A stretch of 6,421 nt of DNA from Methanobacteriota archaeon (GTDB lineage Archaea; Altiarchaeota; Altiarchaeia; IMC4; QMZM01). This document shows, piece by piece, positions 1-5,978 of the stretch. Position 1 is the stretch's first letter. Every line of letters begins with the position of its first letter. The DNA lies in contig CAIYYO010000271.1 in the NCBI GenBank assembly GCA_903930485.1, positions 1 through 6,421 of the forward strand, written 5' to 3'. Position numbers and translations under genes: made by a program. The notes beneath the pieces are model-generated. The model saw nothing but the letters and a program-made list of their open reading frames with translations. It ran no database searches and was not told the DNA's origin.

Positions 1-78
1 GCATTGACCGCATCCGCCGCAGTCCGTGTCCTGGCCATCCGTGTAGCCGTCCCCGTCGTCGTCCAATCCGTTAGAGCA
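1..78 (-). other. Asp-rich Ca-binding-like motif (CxNGxDDDxDGxxDxxDxxC)
   Basis: Residues 526-551 of the surface protein read CSNGLDDDGDGYTDGQD followed by TDC. This Cys-flanked Asp/Gly pattern is common in bacterial and archaeal extracellular proteins and resembles thrombospondin type 3 or EF-hand-like calcium loops. It begins 26 residues before the window edge, so whether it is repeated further on cannot be seen. Calcium binding is inferred from the Asp spacing. Confidence 0.6.
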
Positions 79-1653
79 TTGATTAACGCACGACCCGCCG
101 ACGCATCTGCTGTTTTCCCCGCCGGTGCATGCCGACCCGTTATTCTGCCAAGAAGAGACATTCGTGCACGAACCCGACGAACAGCCAAGAGTAAAGTACT
201 GCCTCTGAGGCTGCTGACCAGAACACTGGTAATTGCCGCCCCAATAACTCGTACCACAGTCCTGCAAATTGGTCGACGAGCTCACGAACGAACAGACGCC
301 GCCCCCGTCACACCGGTAACTGTCCTGGAAACGGTATTGGGTCGAACAATACACGCCGCTTGAACCGCAGGAACCGGAATAAACGCAAGAACCCGCAGAA
401 CACGTAGTATTCGAAGAACAATTCGCCGAAGCCCCGCCGACGTTGCATACCCCGGCACCATTACAGTTACCATCCGTGCCGGTCTTGACGCAACTCCCGG
501 AACAACCATTCCAGTTAGCCGCGCAATCATTGTTGGGATCCTGGCCTAAAGGGACAAGGCTACAAGCGTAGCCGGAACCGGTACATGTCTGGCAGACTCC
601 GCAGGACTGCTCACCGGATAAGTACTGACACGCGCCTGCACCGTCGCAATTCGTATCCGCGCACGCGCCGAATGCCCCGGGACAATCGCCGTAAGTATCA
701 GAACCCGCCGCCATGTTCGAGCATGCAAAACCGCTCCCTGTACAATACAGGCATGTGCCACAACCCTGCTTCCCGGCACCCAAAAACTGGCAGGCACCGG
801 CGCCGTTACAGTTGGCTCCAGCACATGTATCAAAGGCCCCTGGACAATCATCATAAGTATCGGAACCGGCGCCGACATTGGCACAGCCGAAACTTGAGCC
901 CGTACAGTACTGGCACGCCCCGCATCCCTGCTTGCCGGCCGCGAGGTACTGGCATGCGCCAGCGCCGTTACAGAAAGGGCCGGCACAAGTTCCGAAGGCT
1001 CCCGGGCACTCGTTCTTCGAATCCTCGGTAGTGCCTTCATTAGCGCAGAAGCCCGAGACGCATTTCTGACAGAACGGGCATTGGCTGTCAAAGGCGCAAA
1101 GAGTTGTCGTAGTCGAAGTCGTAGTCGTCGTAGAAGCTAGAGTCGTAGACGTCGTGGTAGAAGTCGTAGCTATAAACTCCTCAAAAACCCCGCGGATCTT
1201 TCCCTGACTGTCGTCGAAATTGCCGGAAGCAAGGTTATGGTAATTGATGTCTAAATGAACGTTGTAACAATCACCGTGACGGTAATTCTTCCCCTTGGAG
1301 CCGGTACAATTCAGGGTAAAAGTGGACTTATTGCCCGGCTCAAGAACCACGCTCGCATCGCCCGTACAACTCAAATCCTCGAATGACGCGGACAGATTAT
1401 CGACCTCGACGTCGTCGCCAGCCCAATTCACGACCTGCACGGAAACGACCATCTGGTCAGTCCCGATATAAACCGTCCAATCGACCGGCACAACCTGGGA
1501 AAACCCGAGAAAACTCTTGCCGCACTGGGAAGGATTAAAAGTACCCATCTGAGAAAGAACCAAAGAGCCGCCAATAGCCACCAAAACAACCCATCCATAG
1601 GTTGCAATCAAGTCTAAGCCGGACTGGCCATCTGATCCCCCAAATGTTCGCAT
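1..1653 (-). CDS. Cysteine-rich repeat surface protein with archaeal pilin-like N-terminus (3' end beyond window)
   Basis: I read this frame by hand from ATG at 1653 to the left edge and found no stop in 551 codons, so the C-terminus lies outside. Residues 9-21 read GQSGLDLIATYGW followed by a hydrophobic stretch (about 22-33). This resembles the GQSALEYLxTYGW start of archaeal class III signal/pilin-like proteins, where cleavage would fall before Gln10 and Asp14 sits at the usual +5 acidic position. Residues about 40-160 form an ectodomain with paired Cys (44, 96, 116, 129). Residues 162-185 are a Thr/Ser linker. From Cys186 the protein is Cys-rich: a half repeat (186-215), three eight-Cys repeats (216-376), a degenerate Cys-rich part (377-525) and an Asp-rich Ca-binding-like motif (526-551). 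An in-frame stop 12 bp upstream limits the start to ATG 1653 or GTG 1656. Likely exported and membrane-anchored or pilus-associated; the function is unknown. Alternative: an adhesin or S-layer-associated protein. The frame is certain; the role is not. Confidence 0.85.
   Translation of the reverse strand, partial: MRTFGGSDGQSGLDLIATYGWVVLVAIGGSLVLSQMGTFNPSQCGKSFLGFSQVVPVDWTVYIGTDQMVVSVQVVNWAGDDVEVDNLSASFEDLSCTGDASVVLEPGNKSTFTLNCTGSKGKNYRHGDCYNVHLDINYHNLASGNFDDSQGKIRGVFEEFIATTSTTTSTTLASTTTTTSTTTTLCAFDSQCPFCQKCVSGFCANEGTTEDSKNECPGAFGTCAGPFCNGAGACQYLAAGKQGCGACQYCTGSSFGCANVGAGSDTYDDCPGAFDTCAGANCNGAGACQFLGAGKQGCGTCLYCTGSGFACSNMAAGSDTYGDCPGAFGACADTNCDGAGACQYLSGEQSCGVCQTCTGSGYACSLVPLGQDPNNDCAANWNGCSGSCVKTGTDGNCNGAGVCNVGGASANCSSNTTCSAGSCVYSGSCGSSGVYCSTQYRFQDSYRCDGGGVCSFVSSSTNLQDCGTSYWGGNYQCSGQQPQRQYFTLGCSSGSCTNVSSWQNNGSACTGGENSRCVGGSCVNQCSNGLDDDGDGYTDGQDTDCGGCGQC
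526..684 (-). repeat. Eight-cysteine protein repeat, unit 3 (53 codons)
   Basis: Residues 324-376 of the surface protein. It keeps CPGAF, the NCDGAGACQ core and the CxxCxxC core (CGVCQTC). It lacks one residue in the loop before the core (SGEQS in place of AGKQG), so the last four Cys shift to unit positions 28, 31, 34 and 41. All eight Cys are present. After it the pattern decays, with only an NCNGAGVC echo near residue 397. Confidence 0.85.
685..846 (-). repeat. Eight-cysteine protein repeat, unit 2 (54 codons)
   Basis: Residues 270-323 of the surface protein, directly following unit 1 with no spacer. The eight Cys fall at the same unit positions as in unit 1, and the NCNGAGACQ core and GSDTYGD ending are kept. 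Of the 41 codons coding identical residues in units 1 and 2, 25 use different synonymous codons, so the duplication is old at the DNA level. Confidence 0.9.
847..1008 (-). repeat. Eight-cysteine protein repeat, unit 1 (54 codons)
   Basis: Residues 216-269 of the surface protein. Cys are at unit positions 1, 8, 13, 19, 29, 32, 35 and 42. The unit opens with CPGAF, has NGAGACQ in the middle and a CxxCxxC core (CGACQYC), and ends GSDTYDD. It matches unit 2 at 41 of 54 residues by hand count. The preceding residues 192-215 (CPFCQKC to NE) look like the second half of the same unit. Confidence 0.9.
1099..1170 (-). repeat. Thr/Ser-rich low-complexity linker
   Basis: Residues 162-185 of the surface protein are Thr and Ser apart from two Ala and two Leu. 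They are encoded by a simple GTCGTA/GTCGAA-like repeating DNA (on plus). It separates the membrane-proximal ectodomain from the Cys-rich repeats. Thr/Ser linkers in archaeal and bacterial surface proteins are often extended stalks and may be O-glycosylated; glycosylation here is inference. Confidence 0.85.
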
Positions 1654-1672
1654 CACTAAATATTAAGCGAAG

Positions 1673-1681
1673 TATAATAAA
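1673..1681 (-). promoter_or_regulatory. TATA-like box upstream of the Cys-rich surface protein gene
   Basis: On the minus strand this reads TTTATTATA. Its centre is about 24 bp upstream of the ATG at 1653, the distance expected if transcription starts at or next to the start codon. No Shine-Dalgarno sequence is visible before the ATG, which agrees with a leaderless mRNA. It lies in the 64-bp gap after the geranylgeranyl reductase gene, so this gene probably has its own promoter. Confidence 0.5.
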
Positions 1682-1717
1682 TAGGTCAGCAGCGAGAGAT
1701 GGAAGACGGAGGATCCC

Positions 1718-2812
1718 TTATTTGTCCAGGAAATCGCGTAAATAAGCGGGCGCCTGCAGCATAAGCTTGCCCAAAAAGCGTGGGCTCGCCGCAAGACCGA
1801 CAAGCAGGTCCGCCGTCGTGTCCATGTCACCTCTTTTCTCGATAATCTCTTTGTTTTCTTTGAGAAGGCTCATCAGTTTGTCCAGGCTTTTGTCAGAGAG
1901 CCGGTCTATCAGGCGCCGGATGATAAGGTGCCTACGCAGTTCACCGCCGACCGCATGCCTCCACTTCTTTTCGTAATGCTCTTCTAAAACGTAGCCTGCG
2001 GCAACGCCTCCGAGTATTATGCCCCCGCCGGTCGTGGCTTTGACATGGCCCGCGGCGTCCCCGACCAGGCTTATTCCAGGATATTGCGTTCTCAGGCGAG
2101 GATCGTAGACCGGTATGATCCCGTAATTCTTGTCCAGGATTTTTTTGTCAAGGACCCGTCCATCTTTTTCCAGTCTGGCAACGAACGAGTCAAGGTAAGG
2201 CACTGGATTAGTCCCGGCGCATAATCCTATACGGCACGAGTCGCCAGCGGGAATGATCCATGAGAAAAATCCCGGAACGTTGAGGTACATCTCAACGTAA
2301 TCGTTATCGCATTCAAGCCTCATCTCGTACTGGGCCCCGTACAGGAACCTCTTCGGGACGTTCAAGCCTAAGGTTTTATGGAGGTTGTAGTTGGTCCCGG
2401 TCGCAAGGATCAGCTTATCGGAACGCTTCCGTATATCCGCCAGTTCACGAGAACCGACATTCTTCTCGACGTGAACGGCGCCGGTATCGACGGCTTCCTC
2501 AAGGAGGCGTTTATCGAATTCCCTCCGGTCTACGACGTAAGCTTTATCCTTTCCGCCGTCTATTTCCAGAAGAATTCCCGACGGAGAATATATTCTTGCA
2601 CCTCTGACGCTGTTCCTGACGAATCGCTTAGAAGAAGCCGCGGCCGGGTCGACGCCTATCCTCCCCAGTCCTGAACGGGACAACAAACCGGAACATTGGA
2701 CGCGCCGGGAATCGTTCTTCTGCGACTCATAGATGAAAGTCTCATGCTCCCTTGCGCAAAGTTTTGCCGCGATGCTGCCGATCGGCCCTGCGCCTATTAC
2801 AGAGAACGTCAT
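1718..2812 (-). CDS. Geranylgeranyl reductase family FAD-dependent oxidoreductase (probable digeranylgeranylglycerophospholipid reductase)
   Basis: A 364-residue flavoprotein. In archaea this family saturates the geranylgeranyl chains of membrane lipids, acting at the membrane. Visible motifs are an N-terminal dinucleotide fold GAGPIGS (residues 7-13) with the acidic end of strand 2 at Glu29; CSGLLS at 40-45, where family members keep a Cys near the flavin; PGFFSWIIP at 180-188, matching the family's YxWxFP substrate motif with Phe for Tyr and Ile for Phe; and GDAAGHVKATTGGGI at 251-265, the second FAD-binding motif. The length is close to the family norm, though the C-terminal part is short. 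The start is the ATG at 2812, 8 bp after the purA stop. The frame stays open for 120 codons upstream, but that part lies within purA in another frame and looks nothing like the family. Likely last gene of the cupin-purA transcript. Chlorophyll-type or other prenyl reductase activity is a less likely alternative. Confidence 0.88.
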   Translation of the reverse strand: MTFSVIGAGPIGSIAAKLCAREHETFIYESQKNDSRRVQCSGLLSRSGLGRIGVDPAAASSKRFVRNSVRGARIYSPSGILLEIDGGKDKAYVVDRREFDKRLLEEAVDTGAVHVEKNVGSRELADIRKRSDKLILATGTNYNLHKTLGLNVPKRFLYGAQYEMRLECDNDYVEMYLNVPGFFSWIIPAGDSCRIGLCAGTNPVPYLDSFVARLEKDGRVLDKKILDKNYGIIPVYDPRLRTQYPGISLVGDAAGHVKATTGGGIILGGVAAGYVLEEHYEKKWRHAVGGELRRHLIIRRLIDRLSDKSLDKLMSLLKENKEIIEKRGDMDTTADLLVGLAASPRFLGKLMLQAPAYLRDFLDK

Positions 2813-2820
2813 GCATTGAT

Positions 2821-3912
2821 TTATTTCTTCCGCAGGTCGGTCATGTCTTCGGGATTCGGTCCGGTAGATATCATCGTAACGTTGACGCCTACCTCTTTCT
2901 CTATCCGTTTTATGTGGTCTTTGGCTCTCTGCGAGAGTTTGCCGTAATCTTTCACTCCCTTGCATTCGGGGAATATCTTGTCCAGGCATGTGATGCACAG
3001 CTGCGTTGCGCCGTTGACCATGGAAGAGTATTTCGCCAGCCCGTAGTCGAAGTCTCCGACCCTGCGCGACCTTCCGGTGACCGTGCCTTTTTCGCCGAGG
3101 TGTTTCGAGAGTATTTCGTTGACTGCTCCGGTAAGGCCTTTCTTCTTCGCTTCTTCGAGGACCTCCTGCCATAGTGGATAGTCTTTTATCGAAGACTCGT
3201 CGATGTAATGCTCCATCGGCCCTGCGCCCACTCGCGTGGTATATGCCTTGAATACGACTATCACGTCTTTTATCTTCGTCGGCCCGACGCCTATGTCGGT
3301 CGCAGCCATGCTGGCCGACGTGTCTTTCGACGTCACGAAGGGGTAGGTTCCGTAGAAAAGCGATAAGCCGAACCCCTGGCTTGCCTCGATAAGTACATTT
3401 TTACCTGCTTTCAGCGCGGTATTGACTTCCAACGGCACATCAGCGATGTACTTTGAAACCTCGGGCATCTCCTGCGCAAGCTTTATCGTCCGGTTCGCCC
3501 GTTCGGCGTTTGCCGGCCCGCATCCGCTGCCCGTAGTGCCTACTTTCTCCTTGAGGTATTTATTCGAGGAGTCCTGTTCTTTATGCCTTGCCTCGATTAT
3601 CGCGCACCTCTTGTCCAGAAAAATGCGTCCCTGTGTCCCGGTGGTTTTGACTTCTCTCAGGAAGCATTCCACGTCGACAAGGACTCCGGCCCCGATTAAG
3701 AGCTTTGAGCCAGGGTTCACGAAACCGCAGGGCACCATTCTTAGACCGTATTCCTTCCCGTCCTTGTAGATAGTGTGCCCGGCGTTGGGCCCGACGCCCG
3801 CACGAGCCACGATGTCGGGCTCGTCTTTTGTCGCCAGATATGATATGACTTTTCCCTTCCCTTCATCTCCGAAATGTCCTCCAACAACTATTGTAGCTTT
3901 ATTTCCGTCCAT
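2821..3912 (-). CDS. purA: Adenylosuccinate synthetase, short archaeal type
   Basis: Catalyses IMP + aspartate + GTP to adenylosuccinate, the first committed step to AMP, in the cytoplasm. Taking the ATG at 3912 gives 363 residues. Visible are GDEGKGK (residues 15-21, with catalytic-type Asp16), GPNAGHT (41-47, with catalytic-type His46), GTTGSGCGPA (125-134, phosphate/IMP loop), TSKDTSAS (194-201), GTVTGRSRR (276-284, Asp/IMP-binding loop) and STGP (349-352, guanine-binding region). It is well below the roughly 430 residues of bacterial enzymes and near the roughly 340 of archaeal ones. An upstream in-frame ATG at 3942 would add 10 residues, but GGAGG lies 6 bp before the ATG at 3912 and the alignable family start follows it, so 3912 is preferred. 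It overlaps the end of the cupin gene by 14 bp, implying co-transcription. The identification is very secure. Confidence 0.95.
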   Translation of the reverse strand: MDGNKATIVVGGHFGDEGKGKVISYLATKDEPDIVARAGVGPNAGHTIYKDGKEYGLRMVPCGFVNPGSKLLIGAGVLVDVECFLREVKTTGTQGRIFLDKRCAIIEARHKEQDSSNKYLKEKVGTTGSGCGPANAERANRTIKLAQEMPEVSKYIADVPLEVNTALKAGKNVLIEASQGFGLSLFYGTYPFVTSKDTSASMAATDIGVGPTKIKDVIVVFKAYTTRVGAGPMEHYIDESSIKDYPLWQEVLEEAKKKGLTGAVNEILSKHLGEKGTVTGRSRRVGDFDYGLAKYSSMVNGATQLCITCLDKIFPECKGVKDYGKLSQRAKDHIKRIEKEVGVNVTMISTGPNPEDMTDLRKK

Positions 3913-4240
3913 GATCGTCCTCCAGCCTGACGACGTCGTCAAGCTCCGGCGTGCTTATCTCTATCAGAACAAGGTCTTCTTTTGCTTCCAGCCTGTGCCG
4001 GTCTCCGGGGTTCAGGGTCACGCATCCCCCCTTCTTTATCAGGATCTCTTTCTCCGGGCAGATAAGGTTCAGAACGCCGGAGTGCACGTATATGCTCTCC
4101 TTCTTCTTTTTGTGGTACTGGAGGCTCGTCCTGAAGCCTTTCTTTATCTCAAGGATTTTTCCAGCGTATTCTTTTTCGACTGAAAGCCATATCTCCCGGC
4201 CCCAGGGCTTTTCAACGACCTTTACAGGCTTTAATTCCAT
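3899..4240 (-). CDS. Small cupin protein, mannose-6-phosphate isomerase type II-like
   Basis: 113 residues from the ATG at 4240, a single cupin barrel like the C-terminal domain of ManC-type mannose-6-phosphate isomerase/mannose-1-phosphate guanylyltransferase. The start VVEKPWGREIW (residues 8-18) and the end STPELDDVVRLEDDHGR (96-112) are strong family signatures. Cupin motif 1 is GFRTSLQYHKKKKE (35-48), giving ligands His43 and Glu48 but Lys45 where the classic motif has a second His. Motif 2, NPGDRH (77-82), gives His82. An upstream in-frame ATG at 4288 would add 16 residues, but those codons contain the TATA-like element and have no family resemblance, so 4240 is preferred. First gene of the cupin-purA-reductase cluster, divergent from the sugar-nucleotide dehydrogenase. 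A role in mannose or related sugar-phosphate metabolism is likely; the exact substrate cannot be read from sequence. Confidence 0.8.
   Translation of the reverse strand: MELKPVKVVEKPWGREIWLSVEKEYAGKILEIKKGFRTSLQYHKKKKESIYVHSGVLNLICPEKEILIKKGGCVTLNPGDRHRLEAKEDLVLIEISTPELDDVVRLEDDHGRK
3919..3923 (-). promoter_or_regulatory. Shine-Dalgarno sequence that sets the purA start
   Basis: On the minus strand GGAGG is followed by six bases and then the ATG at 3912. It lies inside the last codons of the cupin gene. It decides between the ATG at 3912 and the upstream in-frame ATG at 3942, and shows that the downstream gene of the overlapping pair has its own ribosome entry. Confidence 0.75.
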
Positions 4241-4255
4241 TTCAGGCTGATACCC

Positions 4256-4284
4256 TAAATTTATTGGTCTAGACGTATAAATAG
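4256..4284. promoter_or_regulatory. Divergent promoter region between the cupin and sugar dehydrogenase genes
   Basis: The element CGTATAAATAG (4274-4284) is TATA-like on both strands. On plus its centre is about 27 bp before the ATG at 4307, implying a leaderless dehydrogenase mRNA. On minus a start about 26 bp away falls near 4254, about 14 bp before the cupin ATG at 4240. A second AT-rich box, TAAATTTATT (4256-4265), could serve either strand. The palindrome GTCTAGAC (4267-4274) sits between the two boxes. Promoter function is inferred from position and composition. Confidence 0.5.
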
Positions 4285-4306
4285 ACATAACAACGGCTAA
4301 AGCAGA

Positions 4307-5590
4307 ATGAACATATCAGTCATCGGAACAGGTTACGTCGGCCTCGTCACGGGCGCAGGCCTTGCGGAGAAGGGCCACAATGTAGTATGCGTGGACATCG
4401 TGAAAGAGAAGGTAGACTTGATCAACTCAGGAAAGTCCCCCATCTACGAGAAAGGCCTCGAGGAGATACTGAAAAAACATGTCGGAAAAAATCTTAAGGC
4501 TTCGACGGACCTGAATGCTGCAGTGCTCGGAACAGACGCCACGTTCATATGCGTCGGCACCCCATCAAGAAGCGACGGATCGCTGGACCTCGCCTACGTA
4601 AAAAAAGCCGTCGAAGAAACCGGCAAAGCCTTGAAGGAAAAAAAGGCATACCACACCGTCATAATAAAAAGCACAGTCCTCCCTGGAACGACGCATGAAG
4701 AGCTTATCCCGCTTCTTGAAAAATCCTCGGGCAAGAAGGCAGGCATCGGCTACGGGGTCGCAACCAACCCGGAATTCCTGCGCGAGAGCATAGCCGTGGA
4801 AGACGTCAGGAAGCCGGACAGGATAGTGATAGGCTCGACGGATAAAAAGTCTGAAGACATCGTCTCAGGCATCTATTCAGGATTCGACAGCCCGCAATTC
4901 AAGACCGACATAAAGACCGCGGAGATGATAAAATACGCATCAAACGCCTTCCTGGCTTCGAAGATCTCCTTCATAAACGAGATCGGAAACATCTGCAAGA
5001 TACTTGGGATCGATACATACGACGTAGCCAAAGGGATCTCCCTGGACCACAGGATCTCGCCTTATTTCCTGAGCTCGGGCCTGGGCTGGGGCGGGAGCTG
5101 CTTTCCAAAAGATTTGGACGCACTGAAATACGAATCAAAGAAGTTAGGGTACGAGCCGCGCCTGCTTAATGCGGTCTCGGACGTCAACGCCGATCAGCCG
5201 AAGAAGATGCTAGAGCTCGCAAAAAAGAAGACGGGCCCGCTAAAGGGCAAAAAAGTCGCGGTCCTGGGACTGGCCTTCAAAGGAGGAACCGACGATACGC
5301 GGGACACGCCAGCATTCCCGGTGATCGACCTCCTGCTGAAAGAAGGTGCCTTCGTCGTCGCGTATGACCCGCAGGCCGGGAAGAACGCGAAAAAGGCATA
5401 CGGCGGAAAGATCGGCTACTCAGAAACCGCGGCCGGGGCCCTCAAAGATGCCGACGTAGCGCTCGTGGTCACGGACTGGGACGAATTCAGGGAACTCGAC
5501 TACTCGGGGATGAAGAAGAAAGTCGTGATCGACGGGCGCAATATCGTGAAGAACCGGAAAGACGTAGACTACGAGGGGCTGAGCTGGTAA
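4307..5590 (+). CDS. UDP-glucose/GDP-mannose dehydrogenase family protein, probable UDP-glucose 6-dehydrogenase
   Basis: 427 residues, the usual length of the family, which oxidises a nucleotide sugar twice with NAD to the uronic acid (UDP-glucose to UDP-glucuronate in Ugd). Domains in order are the N-terminal NAD-binding fold with GTGYVG (7-12) and Asp30 at the end of strand 2, CVGTPS at 82-87, NPEFLRES (154-161), a helical central domain with the Lys209/Asn213 pair in EMIKYASNAF (206-215), the catalytic Cys265 in GWGGSCFPKD (260-269), and a C-terminal sugar-nucleotide-binding domain (about 315-425) with GLAFKGGTDDTRDTP and DGRNI. The motifs fit Ugd best; UDP-HexNAc or GDP-mannose dehydrogenase cannot be excluded. 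The start ATG has no Shine-Dalgarno sequence and a TATA-like box about 27 bp upstream, suggesting a leaderless transcript. Ends 23 bp from the convergent membrane-protein gene. Confidence 0.92.
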   Translation: MNISVIGTGYVGLVTGAGLAEKGHNVVCVDIVKEKVDLINSGKSPIYEKGLEEILKKHVGKNLKASTDLNAAVLGTDATFICVGTPSRSDGSLDLAYVKKAVEETGKALKEKKAYHTVIIKSTVLPGTTHEELIPLLEKSSGKKAGIGYGVATNPEFLRESIAVEDVRKPDRIVIGSTDKKSEDIVSGIYSGFDSPQFKTDIKTAEMIKYASNAFLASKISFINEIGNICKILGIDTYDVAKGISLDHRISPYFLSSGLGWGGSCFPKDLDALKYESKKLGYEPRLLNAVSDVNADQPKKMLELAKKKTGPLKGKKVAVLGLAFKGGTDDTRDTPAFPVIDLLLKEGAFVVAYDPQAGKNAKKAYGGKIGYSETAAGALKDADVALVVTDWDEFRELDYSGMKKKVVIDGRNIVKNRKDVDYEGLSW

Positions 5591-5599
5591 ATTTAGAGC

Positions 5600-5607
5600 T
5601 TTTCTTT
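5600..5607 (+). terminator. Probable T-rich terminator after the sugar dehydrogenase
   Basis: The 23-bp gap between the convergent genes contains TTTTCTTT starting 10 bp after the stop codon of the dehydrogenase. Archaeal RNA polymerase commonly terminates at such T-rich stretches. No hairpin is visible before it. For the opposite strand a comparable T run is absent in the gap. Confidence 0.4.
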
Positions 5608-5613
5608 CCGAGA

Positions 5614-5970
5614 TTATTTACTCAAAAATTTTGAAACCACCGGTATCCTGAAATCCCTTCCCCCAAAGGCCGCGATCGCGCATCCGATGTAGATTATCGC
5701 AGTCAACGCATAGAAGGCATAGAGAAAATAGTAATATGCTGTGTCTACAGCTGGGCCAAAGAAGATTACTGCGCCAAACAACAGTTCTATTATGGTGATT
5801 ACCCCACCCAGCAAAAAAGCCTGGCCTGAATGGAACTTGACGTATTTGTCCGTCATAAGGAAGTATCCTATGAGGTCAACTAATAGCCCTATCCAGGTCA
5901 GCAACAAAAGCAGATAAGCAAGAGCCGCGAAGAGCCTGCCGAAAAACCTCAAATGAACATCCGACGCCAT
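5614..5970 (-). CDS. Small multi-pass membrane protein, Tic20/DUF4870-like
   Basis: 118 residues with three hydrophobic segments (about 11-39, 51-74 and 78-102), so an integral membrane protein. Between the first and second segment is KYVKFHSGQAFLLGG (43-56), resembling the (R/K)FHxxQA signature of the Tic20/DUF4870-like group of small membrane proteins. The C-terminus GRDFRIPVVSKFLSK also fits the group's short basic tail after the last helix. Its molecular function is unknown; transport or membrane assembly has been suggested for relatives, but nothing here decides it. The ATG at 5970 is 8 bp after the radB stop, with AT-rich sequence and no clear Shine-Dalgarno before it, so it is likely co-transcribed with radB. 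Convergent with the sugar dehydrogenase. The family call is by eye from short motifs. Confidence 0.75.
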   Translation of the reverse strand: MASDVHLRFFGRLFAALAYLLLLLTWIGLLVDLIGYFLMTDKYVKFHSGQAFLLGGVITIIELLFGAVIFFGPAVDTAYYYFLYAFYALTAIIYIGCAIAAFGGRDFRIPVVSKFLSK

Positions 5971-5978
5971 ATTAAATC

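Noticed and set aside
526..1008. CRISPR array or non-coding tandem repeat
   Set aside because: The period is about 160 bp, there are no unique spacers, the DNA copies are diverged at synonymous sites, and the whole region is one open reading frame.
4..1069. Plus-strand open frames at 4-363, 585-1031 and 878-1069
   Set aside because: They are antisense to the Cys-rich repeat gene. Their periodic look copies the repeat, and the translations are rich in Arg and Pro with no family resemblance or promoter.
282..1091. Two open minus-strand frames (282-530 and 546-1091) that could be read as genes
   Set aside because: They overlap the Cys-rich gene in another frame. Their translations are Arg/Ala/Val-rich without motifs, as expected from the shifted GC-rich repeat DNA.
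2813..3172. A 120-residue N-terminal extension of the geranylgeranyl reductase, in frame upstream of 2812
   Set aside because: It lies entirely within purA in another frame, is highly charged and unlike the family, and the FAD-binding fold starts right after the ATG at 2812.
2378..3174. Plus-strand frames opposite the reductase and purA (for example 2378-2674 and 2752-3174)
   Set aside because: Antisense shadows of two securely identified genes, with no recognisable motifs.
3773..4250. Plus-strand frames opposite the start of purA and the cupin
   Set aside because: Antisense to genes with clear family motifs; hydrophobic Phe/Leu/Ser-rich translations are typical of the complement of Lys/Glu-rich coding DNA.
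4241..4288. Longer cupin start at 4288
   Set aside because: The added 16 codons cover the TATA-like element and palindrome, have no family similarity and no Shine-Dalgarno sequence. It remains possible but less likely.
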